From JAWLHA01 sp041690535 (GTDB taxonomy: Bacteria > Pseudomonadota > Gammaproteobacteria > Thiohalomonadales > Thiohalomonadaceae): 64,000 bases of DNA. The translations under genes and the position numbers were made by a program. The DNA is taken from contig JAWLHA010000021.1 of the NCBI GenBank assembly GCA_041690535.1, forward strand, positions 1 to 64,000. The letters run 5' to 3'. Shown in pieces: positions 35,615 through 44,554 of the stretch (position 1 is its first letter; every line of letters begins with the position of its first letter). A model generated the notes under the pieces. It saw only the letters and a list, made by a program, of their open reading frames with translations. It made no database searches and was not told the DNA's origin.

Positions 35615-36094
35615 ATGAAGCAAGACGTGTTCGATATCCTGCTCTACCTGTTCGAGAACTACATGTACGAAGATGGGGAGCTGGAGCACGACAAGGAATC
35701 GTTACGGAAGGAACTGCTTGAGGCCGGCTTCAGGCACACCGAAATTGGCAAGGCTTTCGACTGGTTGGAAGGGCTTGCCGACATGCAGACAGAACCCGAG
35801 TTGCTTCCCCTGCGCCACCAGCATGCAATCCGCATCTATTCGGATCGCGAGTGCGAGAGGCTGGACAGCGAGTGCCGCGGTTTCCTATTGTTCCTGGAAC
35901 AAATGGGGGTCCTCGACCACGCCACCAGGGAGATGGTCATCGACCGCATCATGGCCCTGGACAGTGATGACGTGGTACTGGAGCATCTCAAATGGGTGAT
36001 CCTTATGGTCCTGTTCAACCGGCCGGGCCACGAAGCGGCGGCCGCGTGGATGGAAGATTTGGTTCTGGACGAGATGGCGGGCCTGTTGCATTGA
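35615..36094 (+). CDS. smg: Smg protein (DUF494)
   Basis: A 159-residue all-helical protein of the Smg/DUF494 family (Escherichia coli 157 residues), of unknown role and almost always next to dprA. Typical features: MKQDVFDILLYLFENYM at the start, IGKAFDWLEGL in the centre, and VIDRIMALDSDDVVLEHLKWVILMVLF near the end. The ATG is one base after the dprA stop, so translation is coupled. A terminator follows. Confidence 0.93.
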   Translation: MKQDVFDILLYLFENYMYEDGELEHDKESLRKELLEAGFRHTEIGKAFDWLEGLADMQTEPELLPLRHQHAIRIYSDRECERLDSECRGFLLFLEQMGVLDHATREMVIDRIMALDSDDVVLEHLKWVILMVLFNRPGHEAAAAWMEDLVLDEMAGLLH

Positions 36095-36119
36095 TCCCTA
36101 GGAGACAATGAAGGTCCCC

Positions 36120-36150
36120 AATGCCCGCTCTCCAGCGGGCATTGTTTTTA
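36120..36150 (+). terminator. Rho-independent terminator after smg
   Basis: 10 bp stem AATGCCCGCT / AGCGGGCATT, loop CTCC, then GTTTTTA. It separates the dprA-smg unit from topA. Confidence 0.85.
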
Positions 36151-36167
36151 TGGGGGTTTGGAAGACT

Positions 36168-38477
36168 ATGAGCCAACACCTGGTAATCGTCGAATCGCCG
36201 GCTAAGGCCAAGACCATCAAGAAATACCTGGGCAAGGATTTCGAGGTGCTGGCCTCCTACGGCCATGTGCGCGATCTCCTTCCCAAGGAGGGGGCGGTCG
36301 ACCCGGATCGCGAGTTCGCCATGAAGTATCAGGTGATCGACAAGAACAGCCGACACGTCGACGCCATCGCCAAGGCGATCAGAAAGGCCGACACCCTCTA
36401 CCTGGCCACTGACCCGGATCGCGAGGGGGAGGCCATCTCCTGGCACCTTTGCGAGATCCTTCGGGAGCGCAAGCTGCTCAAGGACAAGCACGTCGGCCGA
36501 GTGGTTTTCCATGAAATCACCAAGCGGGCGATCAAGGAGGCCATCGAGCAACCGCGCGATCTCTCCACCGATCTGGTGAACGCGCAGCAGGCCCGGCGCG
36601 CCCTGGACTATCTGGTGGGGTTCAACCTCTCGCCGCTGCTGTGGAAGAAGATCCGCCGCGGTCTCTCCGCCGGACGGGTGCAGAGCCCGGCGCTGCGGAT
36701 GATCGTGGAGCGCGAGGAGGAGATCGAGCGGTTCCAGTCCCAGGAGTACTGGACCATCGAGGCCGACGTCGCCCGCACCCATCAGCCCTTCAGCGCCAAG
36801 CTGACCCACTACAACGGGGAGAAACTCAGCCAGTTCAGCATCGGTGACGAGGCCTACGCCACGGAGGTCCGCCAAGCCCTTGAGCGGGCCGCGGGGGGGC
36901 AGCTGCAGGTCGTCAAGGTGGAGAAGAAGCAGCGTCGGCGCAACCCGGCTGCCCCCTTCACCACCTCCACGCTGCAGCAGGAGGCCTCGCGCAAGCTCGG
37001 CTTCACCGCTCAGCGTACCATGCGTACCGCCCAGCAGCTGTACGAGGGCATCGACATCGGGGGTGAGACCGTCGGTCTCATTAGCTACATGCGTACCGAC
37101 TCGGTGAACCTCGCCCAGGAGGCCCTGGAGGAGATCCGCGGCTATGTGACCCAGCACTATGGCGCGGACAAGCTGCCCGATGCCCCGCGCACGTTCAAGA
37201 CCAAGGCCAAGAACGCCCAGGAGGCCCATGAGGCCATCCGCCCCACTTCCATCCTTCGGGATCCCGCATCGCTCAAGGGCTATCTCAGCAAGGAACAGTT
37301 CCGGCTCTATGAGCTGATCTGGAAGCGAACCCTCGCCTGCCAGATGATCCACGCCACCATCAACACCGTCGCAGTGGATTTGGCGGCCGGCAGCGACCAG
37401 CACCTGTTCCGCGCCACCGGCTCGACCGTGGTGGACCCCGGCTTCATGGCGGTCTATCAGGAGAGCGTGGACGATGCCAAGGAGAAAGAGGACGACGAAC
37501 GACTGCTCCCGCCCATGGAGCAAGGGGACACGGTCGATCTCAAGCTGATCCGTGGCGAACAGCACTTCACCGAACCGCCGCCGCGCTACACCGAGGCGAG
37601 TCTGGTCAAGGCGCTGGAGGAGTACGGCATCGGCCGGCCCTCCACCTACGCCGCCATCATCTCCACCCTGCAGCAGCGGGAGTATGTGGAGATGGACCGC
37701 AAGCGTTTCGTCCCCACCGACGTGGGGCGGGTGGTGAACCGCTTCCTCACCGAGCACTTCAACCAGTACGTGGACTACGACTTCACCGCCAAGCTGGAGG
37801 ATGAGCTGGACGCCGTCTCCCGGGGCGAGAAGGAGTGGGTGCCCTTGATGCGGGGGTTCTGGGAGCCGTTCAAGTCCCTGGTCAAGACCAAGGAGGAGAC
37901 GGTCGACCGCCGCCAGGTGACCCAGGAGGCCCTGGAGGAGGCATGCCCCCAGTGTGGCAAACCGCTCTCCATCCGGCTGGGGCGGCGCGGGCGCTTCATC
38001 GGCTGCACCGGTTATCCCGAGTGCGATTACACCCGCAATCTCAACGAGGAGAAGAGCGAGGCCGCGCCCGAGCCGGAAGTGGTGGAGGGGCGAACCTGCC
38101 CCAAGTGTGACTCCCCGCTGGTCATTCGCCAGGGCAAGTACGGCAAGTTCGTCGGCTGCAGCGCCTACCCCAAGTGCCGGCACATCGAGCCCATCGAGCG
38201 GCCCACCGACACCGGCGTGCGCTGTCCCGAGTGCGGCAAGGGCACCCTGGTGCAGCGCAAGTCCCGCCGGGGCAAGGTGTTCTACTCCTGCTCCACCTAT
38301 CCGGCTTGCAACTATGCGGTGTGGAACGAGCCCATCGAGGAGCCGTGCCCCAAGTGCAATTGGCCGATCCTCACTCTGAAGACCACCCAGCGTCGGGGTA
38401 CCGAAAAGGTGTGTCCGCAGAAGGAGTGCGGGCACTCCGAGCAGGTGGAGCAGGAGGAAGAGGAAACCACGTCGTAA
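36168..38477 (+). CDS. topA: DNA topoisomerase I
   Basis: Type IA topoisomerase that relaxes negative supercoils. The product has 769 residues, shorter than the 865 of Escherichia coli. Seen: TOPRIM domain (LVIVESPAKAKTIKKYLG; DPDREGEAISWHL), the active-site tyrosine in ISYMRTDSVNLA (about residue 307), and GIGRPSTYAAIISTLQQREY. The C-terminus has four zinc-ribbon-like units: CPQC..CTGYPEC, CPKC..CSAYPKC, CPEC..CSTYPAC and CPKC..CPQKEC. An ATG 60 bases upstream lies inside the smg terminator; 36168 starts at the family position MSQHLVIVESP. Confidence 0.97.
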   Translation: MSQHLVIVESPAKAKTIKKYLGKDFEVLASYGHVRDLLPKEGAVDPDREFAMKYQVIDKNSRHVDAIAKAIRKADTLYLATDPDREGEAISWHLCEILRERKLLKDKHVGRVVFHEITKRAIKEAIEQPRDLSTDLVNAQQARRALDYLVGFNLSPLLWKKIRRGLSAGRVQSPALRMIVEREEEIERFQSQEYWTIEADVARTHQPFSAKLTHYNGEKLSQFSIGDEAYATEVRQALERAAGGQLQVVKVEKKQRRRNPAAPFTTSTLQQEASRKLGFTAQRTMRTAQQLYEGIDIGGETVGLISYMRTDSVNLAQEALEEIRGYVTQHYGADKLPDAPRTFKTKAKNAQEAHEAIRPTSILRDPASLKGYLSKEQFRLYELIWKRTLACQMIHATINTVAVDLAAGSDQHLFRATGSTVVDPGFMAVYQESVDDAKEKEDDERLLPPMEQGDTVDLKLIRGEQHFTEPPPRYTEASLVKALEEYGIGRPSTYAAIISTLQQREYVEMDRKRFVPTDVGRVVNRFLTEHFNQYVDYDFTAKLEDELDAVSRGEKEWVPLMRGFWEPFKSLVKTKEETVDRRQVTQEALEEACPQCGKPLSIRLGRRGRFIGCTGYPECDYTRNLNEEKSEAAPEPEVVEGRTCPKCDSPLVIRQGKYGKFVGCSAYPKCRHIEPIERPTDTGVRCPECGKGTLVQRKSRRGKVFYSCSTYPACNYAVWNEPIEEPCPKCNWPILTLKTTQRRGTEKVCPQKECGHSEQVEQEEEETTS

Positions 38478-38478
38478 A

Positions 38479-38538
38479 GCGAGGATGCGAGGGGCGAGAT
38501 TCGCTCGTATCTCGCCCCTAGTCACTCGCAACTGAGCC
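38479..38538. repeat. Heptanucleotide inverted array, locus H5 (topA-purE gap)
   Basis: GCGAGGA, TGCGAGG, GGCGAGA (38479-38499) face CTCGTAT, CTCGCCC, CTAGTCA, CTCGCAA, CTGAGCC (38504-38538). GGGGCGAGA pairs perfectly with TCTCGCCCC to give a 9 bp hairpin at the centre. It lies two bases after the topA stop and may act as its 3' end. Confidence 0.75.
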
Positions 38539-38664
38539 GGGCTTTCGGCAAGCCGGGCGCTCACCCGCACCCCAACAGGAGACGAGGCCGCAAAACCTTG
38601 TCCCCGTCCCCCGGCTCCTGTATCTTCCGACGCCAACTCATTGTACGCCTGAGGATTTACTCCC

Positions 38665-39168
38665 GTGAGCAAGCCCTTTGTTGCCGTTCTGATGGGGTCG
38701 GATTCCGACCTGCCGACCATGCAATCCACCCTCGAGGTCCTCAAGACCCTGGGGATCCGTTACGAGGTGAAGATCACCTCGGCCCACCGCACCCCCGAAG
38801 CGACCCACACCTATGTGAAGGACGCCGAGGCGCGCGGCTGTGGCGTGTTCGTCGCCGCCGCCGGCCTGGCGGCCCATCTGGCGGGGGCGGTCTCCGCCAT
38901 CACGGTGCGCCCGGTGATCGGCGTGCCCATGGATGCCGGCCCGCTGCAGGGGATGGATGCGCTGCTCTCCACCGTGCAGATGCCGGGCGGCATTCCCGTC
39001 GCCTCCGTGGCCATCGGCAAGGCCGGGGCGAAGAACGCCGGCTACCTGGCCGCCCAGATCCTGGGTGTCTCCGACCCCGAGCTGGCCCAGCGCCTGCGCG
39101 ACGAGCGTAAGGCCAACGCGGAGAAGATCATCGCCCGGGATGCGGAGATCCAGAAGGAGTTCGGCTGA
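38665..39168 (+). CDS. purE: N5-carboxyaminoimidazole ribonucleotide mutase PurE
   Basis: Purine biosynthesis: converts N5-CAIR to CAIR. The product has 167 residues, class I PurE. Seen: LMGSDSDLPTM (phosphate-binding loop), TSAHRTPEATHTY with the catalytic His, and MPGGIPVASVAIG. Translation starts at GTG, and GAGGA lies ten bases upstream. PurK, its usual partner, is not in this window. Confidence 0.96.
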   Translation: MSKPFVAVLMGSDSDLPTMQSTLEVLKTLGIRYEVKITSAHRTPEATHTYVKDAEARGCGVFVAAAGLAAHLAGAVSAITVRPVIGVPMDAGPLQGMDALLSTVQMPGGIPVASVAIGKAGAKNAGYLAAQILGVSDPELAQRLRDERKANAEKIIARDAEIQKEFG

Positions 39169-39216
39169 GGACTTCGGGCGGTGAATTGAAAAGGATTGAA
39201 CTGAAAAACTGCAGTT

Positions 39217-39345
39217 ACTCTCGCCAAGGCGCGAAGAACGCCAAGCAAAAGACCAAACCAGAGCGCATTCAGGCGCAGTCTGCGTGACGCTTGAGCGTGG
39301 CTATGAAGCTGTTTTTCTTGGCGATCTTCGCGCCTTGGCGAGAGT
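39217..39345. repeat. Long inverted repeat, 29 bp arms
   Basis: ACTCTCGCCAAGGCGCGAAG is the start of the left arm (39217-39245); the right arm (39317-39345) is its reverse complement with one mismatch in 29. A 71-base spacer separates them. The arms belong to the common CGCCAAGGCGCGAAG type of intergenic repeat. It lies between purE and tsaC and may be a small non-autonomous element. Confidence 0.8.
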
Positions 39346-39395
39346 CACAATGTTCATAGGTTCAATTAACAGACAACCACCCCGAGCCCGCAGCG

Positions 39396-39956
39396 ATGTT
39401 CGTCTCCCCCTTCAAGCTGCGCAGCACCCGCCGGGTCCTCCGGGCAGGCGGCGTCATCGCCTACCCCACCGAAGCGGTGTACGGGTTGGGGTGCGATCCC
39501 CTGAACCGCGAGGCCGTGTTCCGGCTCCTTGCCTTGAAGCGGCGTCCGCTGGCAAAAGGCCTGATCCTCATCGCCTCGAGCTTCGAGCAGCTCGCCCCCT
39601 ACCTGCAGCCCCTCTCGCCCGAGTTGAGCCGCAAGACCCGCGAAAGCTGGCCCGGCCCGGTGACCTGGTTGCTCCCTGCCCGCCCCGAAACCCCACGGTG
39701 GCTGACGGGCATCCACACCACCCTGGCCGTGCGCGTCACCGATCACCCGGTCGCCGCAGCGCTCTGCGAGACCTTCGGAGGGGCGATCGTCTCCACCAGT
39801 GCCAACCCCAGCGATCGCCCGCCCGCGCGCACTCCCCTCACGGTGCGTCGCATGTTCGGCGCTGGGGTGGATCTGATCGTCCACGGAGCGTTAGGGGGGC
39901 TGGAGCGCCCCACGGAGATTCGGGATGCGGCGACGGGGCGGGTTGTAAGGCTGTAA
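39396..39956 (+). CDS. tsaC: L-threonylcarbamoyladenylate synthase (TsaC/Sua5/YrdC family)
   Basis: Makes threonylcarbamoyl-AMP for t6A37 of ANN-decoding tRNAs. The product has 186 residues, the short TsaC form without the Sua5 tail. Seen: GGVIAYPTEAVYGLGCDP, the basic substrate-binding LKRRPLAKGLILIAS, WPGPVTWLLPA and GAIVSTSANPSDRPPA. The length and these motifs are typical. Confidence 0.94.
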   Translation: MFVSPFKLRSTRRVLRAGGVIAYPTEAVYGLGCDPLNREAVFRLLALKRRPLAKGLILIASSFEQLAPYLQPLSPELSRKTRESWPGPVTWLLPARPETPRWLTGIHTTLAVRVTDHPVAAALCETFGGAIVSTSANPSDRPPARTPLTVRRMFGAGVDLIVHGALGGLERPTEIRDAATGRVVRL

Positions 39957-39964
39957 GGCGTAGA

Positions 39965-40078
39965 TACGAGTTACGAGTGCCGAGATACGAGGGGTGGGGG
40001 CGCTACGCGCACCTGATTGGATAAAATCGCTGTCGCGCAGCGACACATTCCCTCGCCCCTCGTTACTCCGGCCTCGCG
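39965..40078. repeat. Heptanucleotide inverted array, locus H6
   Basis: TACGAGT, TACGAGT, GCCGAGA, TACGAGG and GGTGGGG (39965-39999) face CCTCGCC, CCTCGTT, ACTCCGG, CCTCGCG (40051-40078). Between them lies GCGCTACGCGC, and then CGCTGTCGCGCAGCG, similar to the core of locus H9. Confidence 0.75.
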
Positions 40079-40090
40079 CAGCGAGGCCGG

Positions 40091-40477
40091 TCAAGGCGCT
40101 TGGTTGCGCATGAAATCCGCAGTGCGGGAGAAGGAGTTCTCCATCTCCTCGCGCAACGCCGGGTCCACACCCACATCCTCCATGGCGCGGCGCATGCACA
40201 GCAACCATTGATCGCGCTCGGACTCGCCGATGGGAAAGGGCAGGTGACGCTGGCGCAGGCGTGGGTGTCCATGGGCCTGCACATACAATTGTGGGCCGCC
40301 CGTCCAACCCGAAAGGAACATGAACAGCTTCTCCTTGGAGCTGGAGAGGTCCTCGGGGTGCATCCGGCGGATGGGTTCGGCCTCCGGCAAGGTATCCATG
40401 AGGGCGTAAAAGCGCTCCACCAGCGCCTTGATCACCTCTTCGCCGCCGATGCGCTCATAGTGGGTCGGTTGGCTCAC
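40091..40477 (-). CDS. Group II truncated haemoglobin
   Basis: Small oxygen- or NO-binding globin, 128 residues. Seen: YERIGGEEVIKALVERFYALM at the N-terminus with the B10-type Tyr24, then FLSGWTGGPQLYVQAHGHPRLRQRHLPFPI with proximal His78, and Trp91 (the G8 tryptophan of group II). The start is GTG at 40477, with GGAGGTGA six bases upstream; a GTG two codons further lies inside that ribosome binding site. Such globins often protect from nitrosative or oxidative stress, but the role here is not known. Confidence 0.9.
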   Translation of the reverse strand: MSQPTHYERIGGEEVIKALVERFYALMDTLPEAEPIRRMHPEDLSSSKEKLFMFLSGWTGGPQLYVQAHGHPRLRQRHLPFPIGESERDQWLLCMRRAMEDVGVDPALREEMENSFSRTADFMRNQAP

Positions 40478-40529
40478 GCTCACCTCCGGTGGATATGTGG
40501 ATGGGCCGCAGCATAACAAAAAAATCAGT

Positions 40530-40559
40530 TGCGAGTTACGAGCTAACTCGTATCTGCTT
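40530..40559. repeat. Heptanucleotide inverted array, locus H7 (short)
   Basis: TGCGAGT, TACGAGC (40530-40543) face ACTCGTA, TCTGCTT (40546-40559). AGTTACGAGC and ACTCGTATCT nearly touch, so this is the most compact hairpin of the family. It lies between two divergent genes. Confidence 0.65.
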
Positions 40560-40624
40560 TTCTGGCCAAGAAACCGCCAGGCCGCCCCAGGGTCAGACGA
40601 AGGAGATCTGGTAAGATTGCGCGC

Positions 40625-42790
40625 ATGGACGTCTCTGAACTGCTTGATTCGCTCAACGAAGCCCAACGCCAGGCCGTCTGCGCCCCGGCAGGTAACCTGC
40701 TGGTGCTGGCCGGGGCCGGCTGCGGCAAGACCCGGGTGTTGACCCATCGTATCGCCTGGCTCATTCGCACCGAGGGGGTCTCGCCTTTTCACATCCTGGC
40801 GGTGACCTTCACTAACAAGGCCGCCCGGGAGATGCGCCACCGCATTGAGGCGCTGCTCGACATGCCGGCCGGCGGCATGTGGGTGGGCACCTTTCACGGC
40901 CTGGCCCACCGGCTGCTGCGGGCCCACTGGCAGGAGGCGGGTCTGCCCCAGGCCTTTCAGATCCTGGACAGCGAGGATCAGCTTCGGCTCATTCGCCGCC
41001 TCATGCGCGAGCTGGCCCTGGACGAGGCCAACTGGCCGCCCAAGCAGGCCCAGGGGTTCATCAACGCCCGCAAGGACGACGGGTTGCGGCCGGATCATAT
41101 CGAGGACTACGGCGACCCGTTCCAGCGCCAGATGATCCGCGTCTACCGCGCCTACGAGGAGGCGTGCCAGCGCGGGGGGATGGTGGACTTCGCCGAACTG
41201 CTGCTGCGCGCCCACGAACTGTTCCTCAAGCGCCCGGACGTGCTGGCCCACTACCGCCACCGCTTCCGCCATATCCTGGTGGACGAGTTCCAGGACACCA
41301 ATGCCATTCAGTACGCTTGGGTGCGGCTGCTGGCGGGGGAGACGGCGCGGGTCTTCGTGGTGGGGGATGATGACCAGTCCATCTACGGCTGGCGCGGGGC
41401 GCGGGTGGAGAATATCCACCAGTTCCGCAAGGACTATGCCGACGTGGAGCTCATCCGTCTGGAGCAGAACTACCGCTCCACCCGCACGATCCTCGCCGCC
41501 GCCAATGCCGTGATCGACAACAATGCCGATCGGCTCGGCAAGGAGCTCTGGACCGAAGGGGCCGAGGGCACCCCCATTCGCCTCTATGGTGCCTTCAACG
41601 AACTGGAGGAGGCCCGCTTCATCGCCGAGCGCATCGGCCAGTGGCAGGAGAAGGGCGGCACCCGCAGTGAAGTCGCCGTGCTCTACCGCTCCAATGCCCA
41701 GTCGCGGGTGCTCGAAGAGGCGCTGATCCGGGCCGGGATCCCCTATCGGGTGTACGGCGGGCTGCGCTTCTTCGAACGGGCCGAGATCAAGGACGCCCTC
41801 GCCTACCTGCGACTCATGACCAACCGGGGCGACGACCCCTCCTTTGAGCGGGTGGTCAATACCCCCACCCGGGGGATCGGCGATCGCACCGTGGAGGCGG
41901 TGCGATCGCTGGCGCGTGGCTCGGGTCTTTCCCTTTGGGGCGCGGCCGAGGCGATCCTCGCTCAGGGGGGCCTTTCAGCCCGGGCGGGCAACGCCCTGCG
42001 CGCCTTTCTCGCCCTCATCGAGCGCATGGCCGAGGAGACCTCCGGCCTGGAGCTGCATGGGCAGGCCGAGCAGGTGGTTTCGCTCAGCGGCCTGATCGAG
42101 CACTACCAGAAGGAGAAGGGCGAGCGCGGTCAGGCCCGCATCGAGAACCTGGAGGAGCTGGTCAACGCCGCCCGCCAGTTCGAATTCGACGAGGAACTGC
42201 ACCAAGGGATGGAGCCGCTACAGGCCTTTCTTTCCCACGCCGCCCTGGAGGCGGGCGAGGGGCAGGCCCAGGAGTGGGAGGAGTGCGTGCAGCTGATGAC
42301 CCTCCACTCGGCCAAGGGGCTGGAGTTTCCCTTGGTGTTTCTCGCCGGCATGGAAGAGGGACTCTTTCCGCACCGCATGTCGGCGGAGGACCCCAGCCGC
42401 CTGGAGGAGGAGCGGCGCCTCTGCTATGTCGGCATGACCCGCGCCATGCGCCAGCTGTTTCTCACCTACGCCGAAGTGCGCCGCCTCTACGGTCAGGAGA
42501 ATTACACCCGCCCCTCGCGGTTCATCCGCGAGATCCCACCCAAGCTGGTGGAGGAGGTGCGGCTGCGCGGTGGGGTGAGCCAGCCCCTCTACAACCCCAA
42601 CCGGAGCCGCGAGGCGGCGCCCACCGAGGCGGGGCTTCGGCTCGGCCAGCACGTGCTGCACCCCAAGTTTGGCGAAGGGGTGGTGGTGGCCGCCGAAGGG
42701 CAGGGGGCGCAGGCCCGGGTGCAGGTCAACTTCGGCAGTGTCGGCAGCAAGTGGCTGGTGTTGGCCTACGCCAAATTGGAGCCTGCCTAG
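40625..42790 (+). CDS. uvrD: ATP-dependent DNA helicase UvrD
   Basis: Superfamily 1 helicase acting in nucleotide excision and mismatch repair. The product has 721 residues (Escherichia coli 720). Seen: Walker A GAGCGKT (30-36), motif Ia VTFTNKAAREMRHR, motif II DEFQDTN near 219-225, motif III VGDDDQSIYGWRGA, motif IV LEQNYRSTRTI, motif V LMTLHSAKGLEFP and motif VI VGMTRAM. A C-terminal Tudor-like part ends in WLVLAYAKLEPA. The TAG stop is formed by the TA and first G of a MITE end (see 42788-42972); the C-terminus itself is of normal length. Confidence 0.96.
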   Translation: MDVSELLDSLNEAQRQAVCAPAGNLLVLAGAGCGKTRVLTHRIAWLIRTEGVSPFHILAVTFTNKAAREMRHRIEALLDMPAGGMWVGTFHGLAHRLLRAHWQEAGLPQAFQILDSEDQLRLIRRLMRELALDEANWPPKQAQGFINARKDDGLRPDHIEDYGDPFQRQMIRVYRAYEEACQRGGMVDFAELLLRAHELFLKRPDVLAHYRHRFRHILVDEFQDTNAIQYAWVRLLAGETARVFVVGDDDQSIYGWRGARVENIHQFRKDYADVELIRLEQNYRSTRTILAAANAVIDNNADRLGKELWTEGAEGTPIRLYGAFNELEEARFIAERIGQWQEKGGTRSEVAVLYRSNAQSRVLEEALIRAGIPYRVYGGLRFFERAEIKDALAYLRLMTNRGDDPSFERVVNTPTRGIGDRTVEAVRSLARGSGLSLWGAAEAILAQGGLSARAGNALRAFLALIERMAEETSGLELHGQAEQVVSLSGLIEHYQKEKGERGQARIENLEELVNAARQFEFDEELHQGMEPLQAFLSHAALEAGEGQAQEWEECVQLMTLHSAKGLEFPLVFLAGMEEGLFPHRMSAEDPSRLEEERRLCYVGMTRAMRQLFLTYAEVRRLYGQENYTRPSRFIREIPPKLVEEVRLRGGVSQPLYNPNRSREAAPTEAGLRLGQHVLHPKFGEGVVVAAEGQGAQARVQVNFGSVGSKWLVLAYAKLEPA

Positions 42791-42972
42791 AGCACCGAAC
42801 AGGTAAACCGAAAGATCGCCAATCGCAGCCAAATTGGGCCGCAGGTGGCGGGGGCAGCGAACCGAGGGTGGATAAGCGCAGCGCATCCACCGTGCCGCGT
42901 CGAATTGGTGGATGCGCGGCGCGTATCCACCCGACATGTTGGGCGCGTCGGATTTATCTGTTCGGTGCTCTA
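42788..42972. mobile_element. MITE copy A (TA-flanked, IS630/mariner-like ends)
   Basis: A 185 bp element with ~20 bp terminal inverted repeats: TAGAGCACCGAACAGGTAAA at the left, and TTTATCTGTTCGGTGCTCTA at the right (one mismatch when paired). The flanking dinucleotide is TA on both sides. No reading frame. The centre holds a hairpin with GGTGGATAAGCGC-type arms and a 15-base loop at 42892-42906. The left TA is part of the uvrD stop codon. The second copy is at 47615-47804. Confidence 0.85.
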
Positions 42973-43260
42973 GATGAGCGCCGAATGATAAACGGAACAC
43001 CCGTGGCAGCCAGATGGCCCCGTAAGTCACGGGGGCATCCACGCTACCGACTACGCTCCCCGGTGAGAAATGCGGGCGACCTCAGAGCGAGCGCATACTT
43101 ATATCGCTCACCGCACGGCCGTGACGTAAGTATGCGTTTACCCGTGGGCGACCCTCCCTTTGCCTGCCTGGCTCTTTCGCGTTAGGCTCCTGCATCGAAA
43201 GAATCATGGTGGTGTGGGCCCGCCCGCCCGCATTCTGCACGCCTCACAAGGGAGAAGAGA
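42973..43260. other. Gap upstream of the TRAP binding-protein gene
   Basis: No gene seen. It contains the second REP-like GTATGCGTT hairpin (43091-43144). A gene promoter for dctP could not be picked with confidence. Confidence 0.45.
43091..43144. repeat. REP-like hairpin, GTATGCGTT family, copy 2
   Basis: GCGCATACTTA (43091-43101) faces TAAGTATGCGT (43127-43137), with ten of eleven bases paired. The inner GCACGGCCGTGACGT and the right arm match copy 1 at 2835-2866 with few changes. Confidence 0.7.
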
Positions 43261-44340
43261 ATGAAACGTCGCGACTTCATCAAATCTGTGGGCGCCGGTT
43301 CGGTGGCCGCTGGGACGCTGCTGGGGGCGCCTGCGGTGCACGCCAAGGCCAAGTACCGCTGGAAGATGGTGACCACTTGGCCCAAGAATTTTCCGGGCAT
43401 GGGCACCGGGGCCAACAATCTGGCCAAACTCATCGAGCAGATGAGTGGTGGGCGCATCGAGGTGAAGGTGTTTGGTGCCGGGGAACTGGTGCCCGCCTTC
43501 GAGATCTTCGATGCGGTCTCCCGCGGCATGGCGGAGATGGGCCACGGCGCCTCCTACTACTGGAAGGGCAAGAGCGAGGCGGCACAGTTTTTTTCCGCGG
43601 TGCCGTTCGGGCTGACGGCCCAGGAGATGAATGCGTGGCTCTACCACGGTGGAGGCATGGCGCTGTGGGAGGAGGTTTATGCCGGGTTTGGCCTGATCCC
43701 CACCGCGGCTATCAACACCGGGGTGCAGATGGGCGGCTGGTTCAATAAGGAAGTCAACACCCTCAAGGACCTCGACGGATTGAAGATGCGCATCCCCGGC
43801 CTCGGGGGCGAGGTCCTGAAGCGCCTGGGCGGCACCCCGGTCAACCTGCCGGGCGGCGAGATCTTCACCTCGCTCAAATCGGGCGCCATTGATGCCACCG
43901 AGTGGGTGGGGCCCTACAACGATCTGGCCTTCGGCCTGCACAAGGCCGCCAAATACTACTACTACCCCGGCTGGCACGAGCCCGGCACCACCCTGGAGTG
44001 CTTCGTCAACAAGAAGGCCTTCGAGGCGCTGCCCAAGGATCTGCAGGCCATCGTCATCAACGCCGCCAAGGCCTCCAACCTCGACGGCCTGTCCGAATTC
44101 ACCGCCCGCAACAACCAGGCCCTGGATGTGTTGGTCAACAAGCACAAGGTGCAGCTGCGGCGCTTCCCCGACGAGGTCCTGCAGAAGCTGCGGGCCATCT
44201 CTGACGAGGTGGTGGCGGAGGTCGCGGAGAAGGACCCGGCGTGTCGCAAGGTGTACGACTCGTTTCGCGTGTTCCGCGATCAGGTGGTCGCCTGGCACGA
44301 TGTGTCGGAGCGCGCCTACCTCAACGCCCGGGCGCTGTAG
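43261..44340 (+). CDS. TRAP transporter substrate-binding protein (DctP family, TakP-like)
   Basis: Periplasmic receptor of a TRAP transporter, 359 residues. The N-terminus MKRRDFIKSVGAGSVAAG has the twin-arginine RRDFIK motif, with cleavage expected near AVHAKA. The mature part starts YRWKMVTTWPKNFPGMGTG and has the conserved R-PG segment (LKMRIPGLGGEVLKRLG) that contacts a carboxylate. Similarity to TakP-type proteins suggests a 2-oxo acid or related monocarboxylate (inference). The membrane subunits are encoded 1.3 kb away on the other strand. Confidence 0.88.
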   Translation: MKRRDFIKSVGAGSVAAGTLLGAPAVHAKAKYRWKMVTTWPKNFPGMGTGANNLAKLIEQMSGGRIEVKVFGAGELVPAFEIFDAVSRGMAEMGHGASYYWKGKSEAAQFFSAVPFGLTAQEMNAWLYHGGGMALWEEVYAGFGLIPTAAINTGVQMGGWFNKEVNTLKDLDGLKMRIPGLGGEVLKRLGGTPVNLPGGEIFTSLKSGAIDATEWVGPYNDLAFGLHKAAKYYYYPGWHEPGTTLECFVNKKAFEALPKDLQAIVINAAKASNLDGLSEFTARNNQALDVLVNKHKVQLRRFPDEVLQKLRAISDEVVAEVAEKDPACRKVYDSFRVFRDQVVAWHDVSERAYLNARAL

Positions 44341-44432
44341 GCGGTAGGTGGCCCGCCCTTGGGTCGAAGGGCTCGGCGCGGGCTTTTTGCACGTGGGCGC
44401 CTTAGTGGGTTTCTGTGAATGCCTTCGTGCGG

Positions 44433-44465
44433 CGTAGGTCAGCCAGCTGCGCAGCCTGATCTACG
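44433..44465. repeat. REP-like palindrome
   Basis: CGTAGGTCAG faces CTGATCTACG (one mismatch in ten) around CCAGCTGCGCAGC. It is similar in plan to the GCGCAGCG palindromes elsewhere. It lies between the convergent dctP and yqcC-like genes. Confidence 0.55.
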
Positions 44466-44554
44466 AGGGGAGCACTCCGCTGCGCGGTTGAGGCGTCGTC
44501 GCAGGTCAGGCTGCCGAAGGCTGCTTGAGCTTCTCGCCCTCCCGAAGATTCGGG

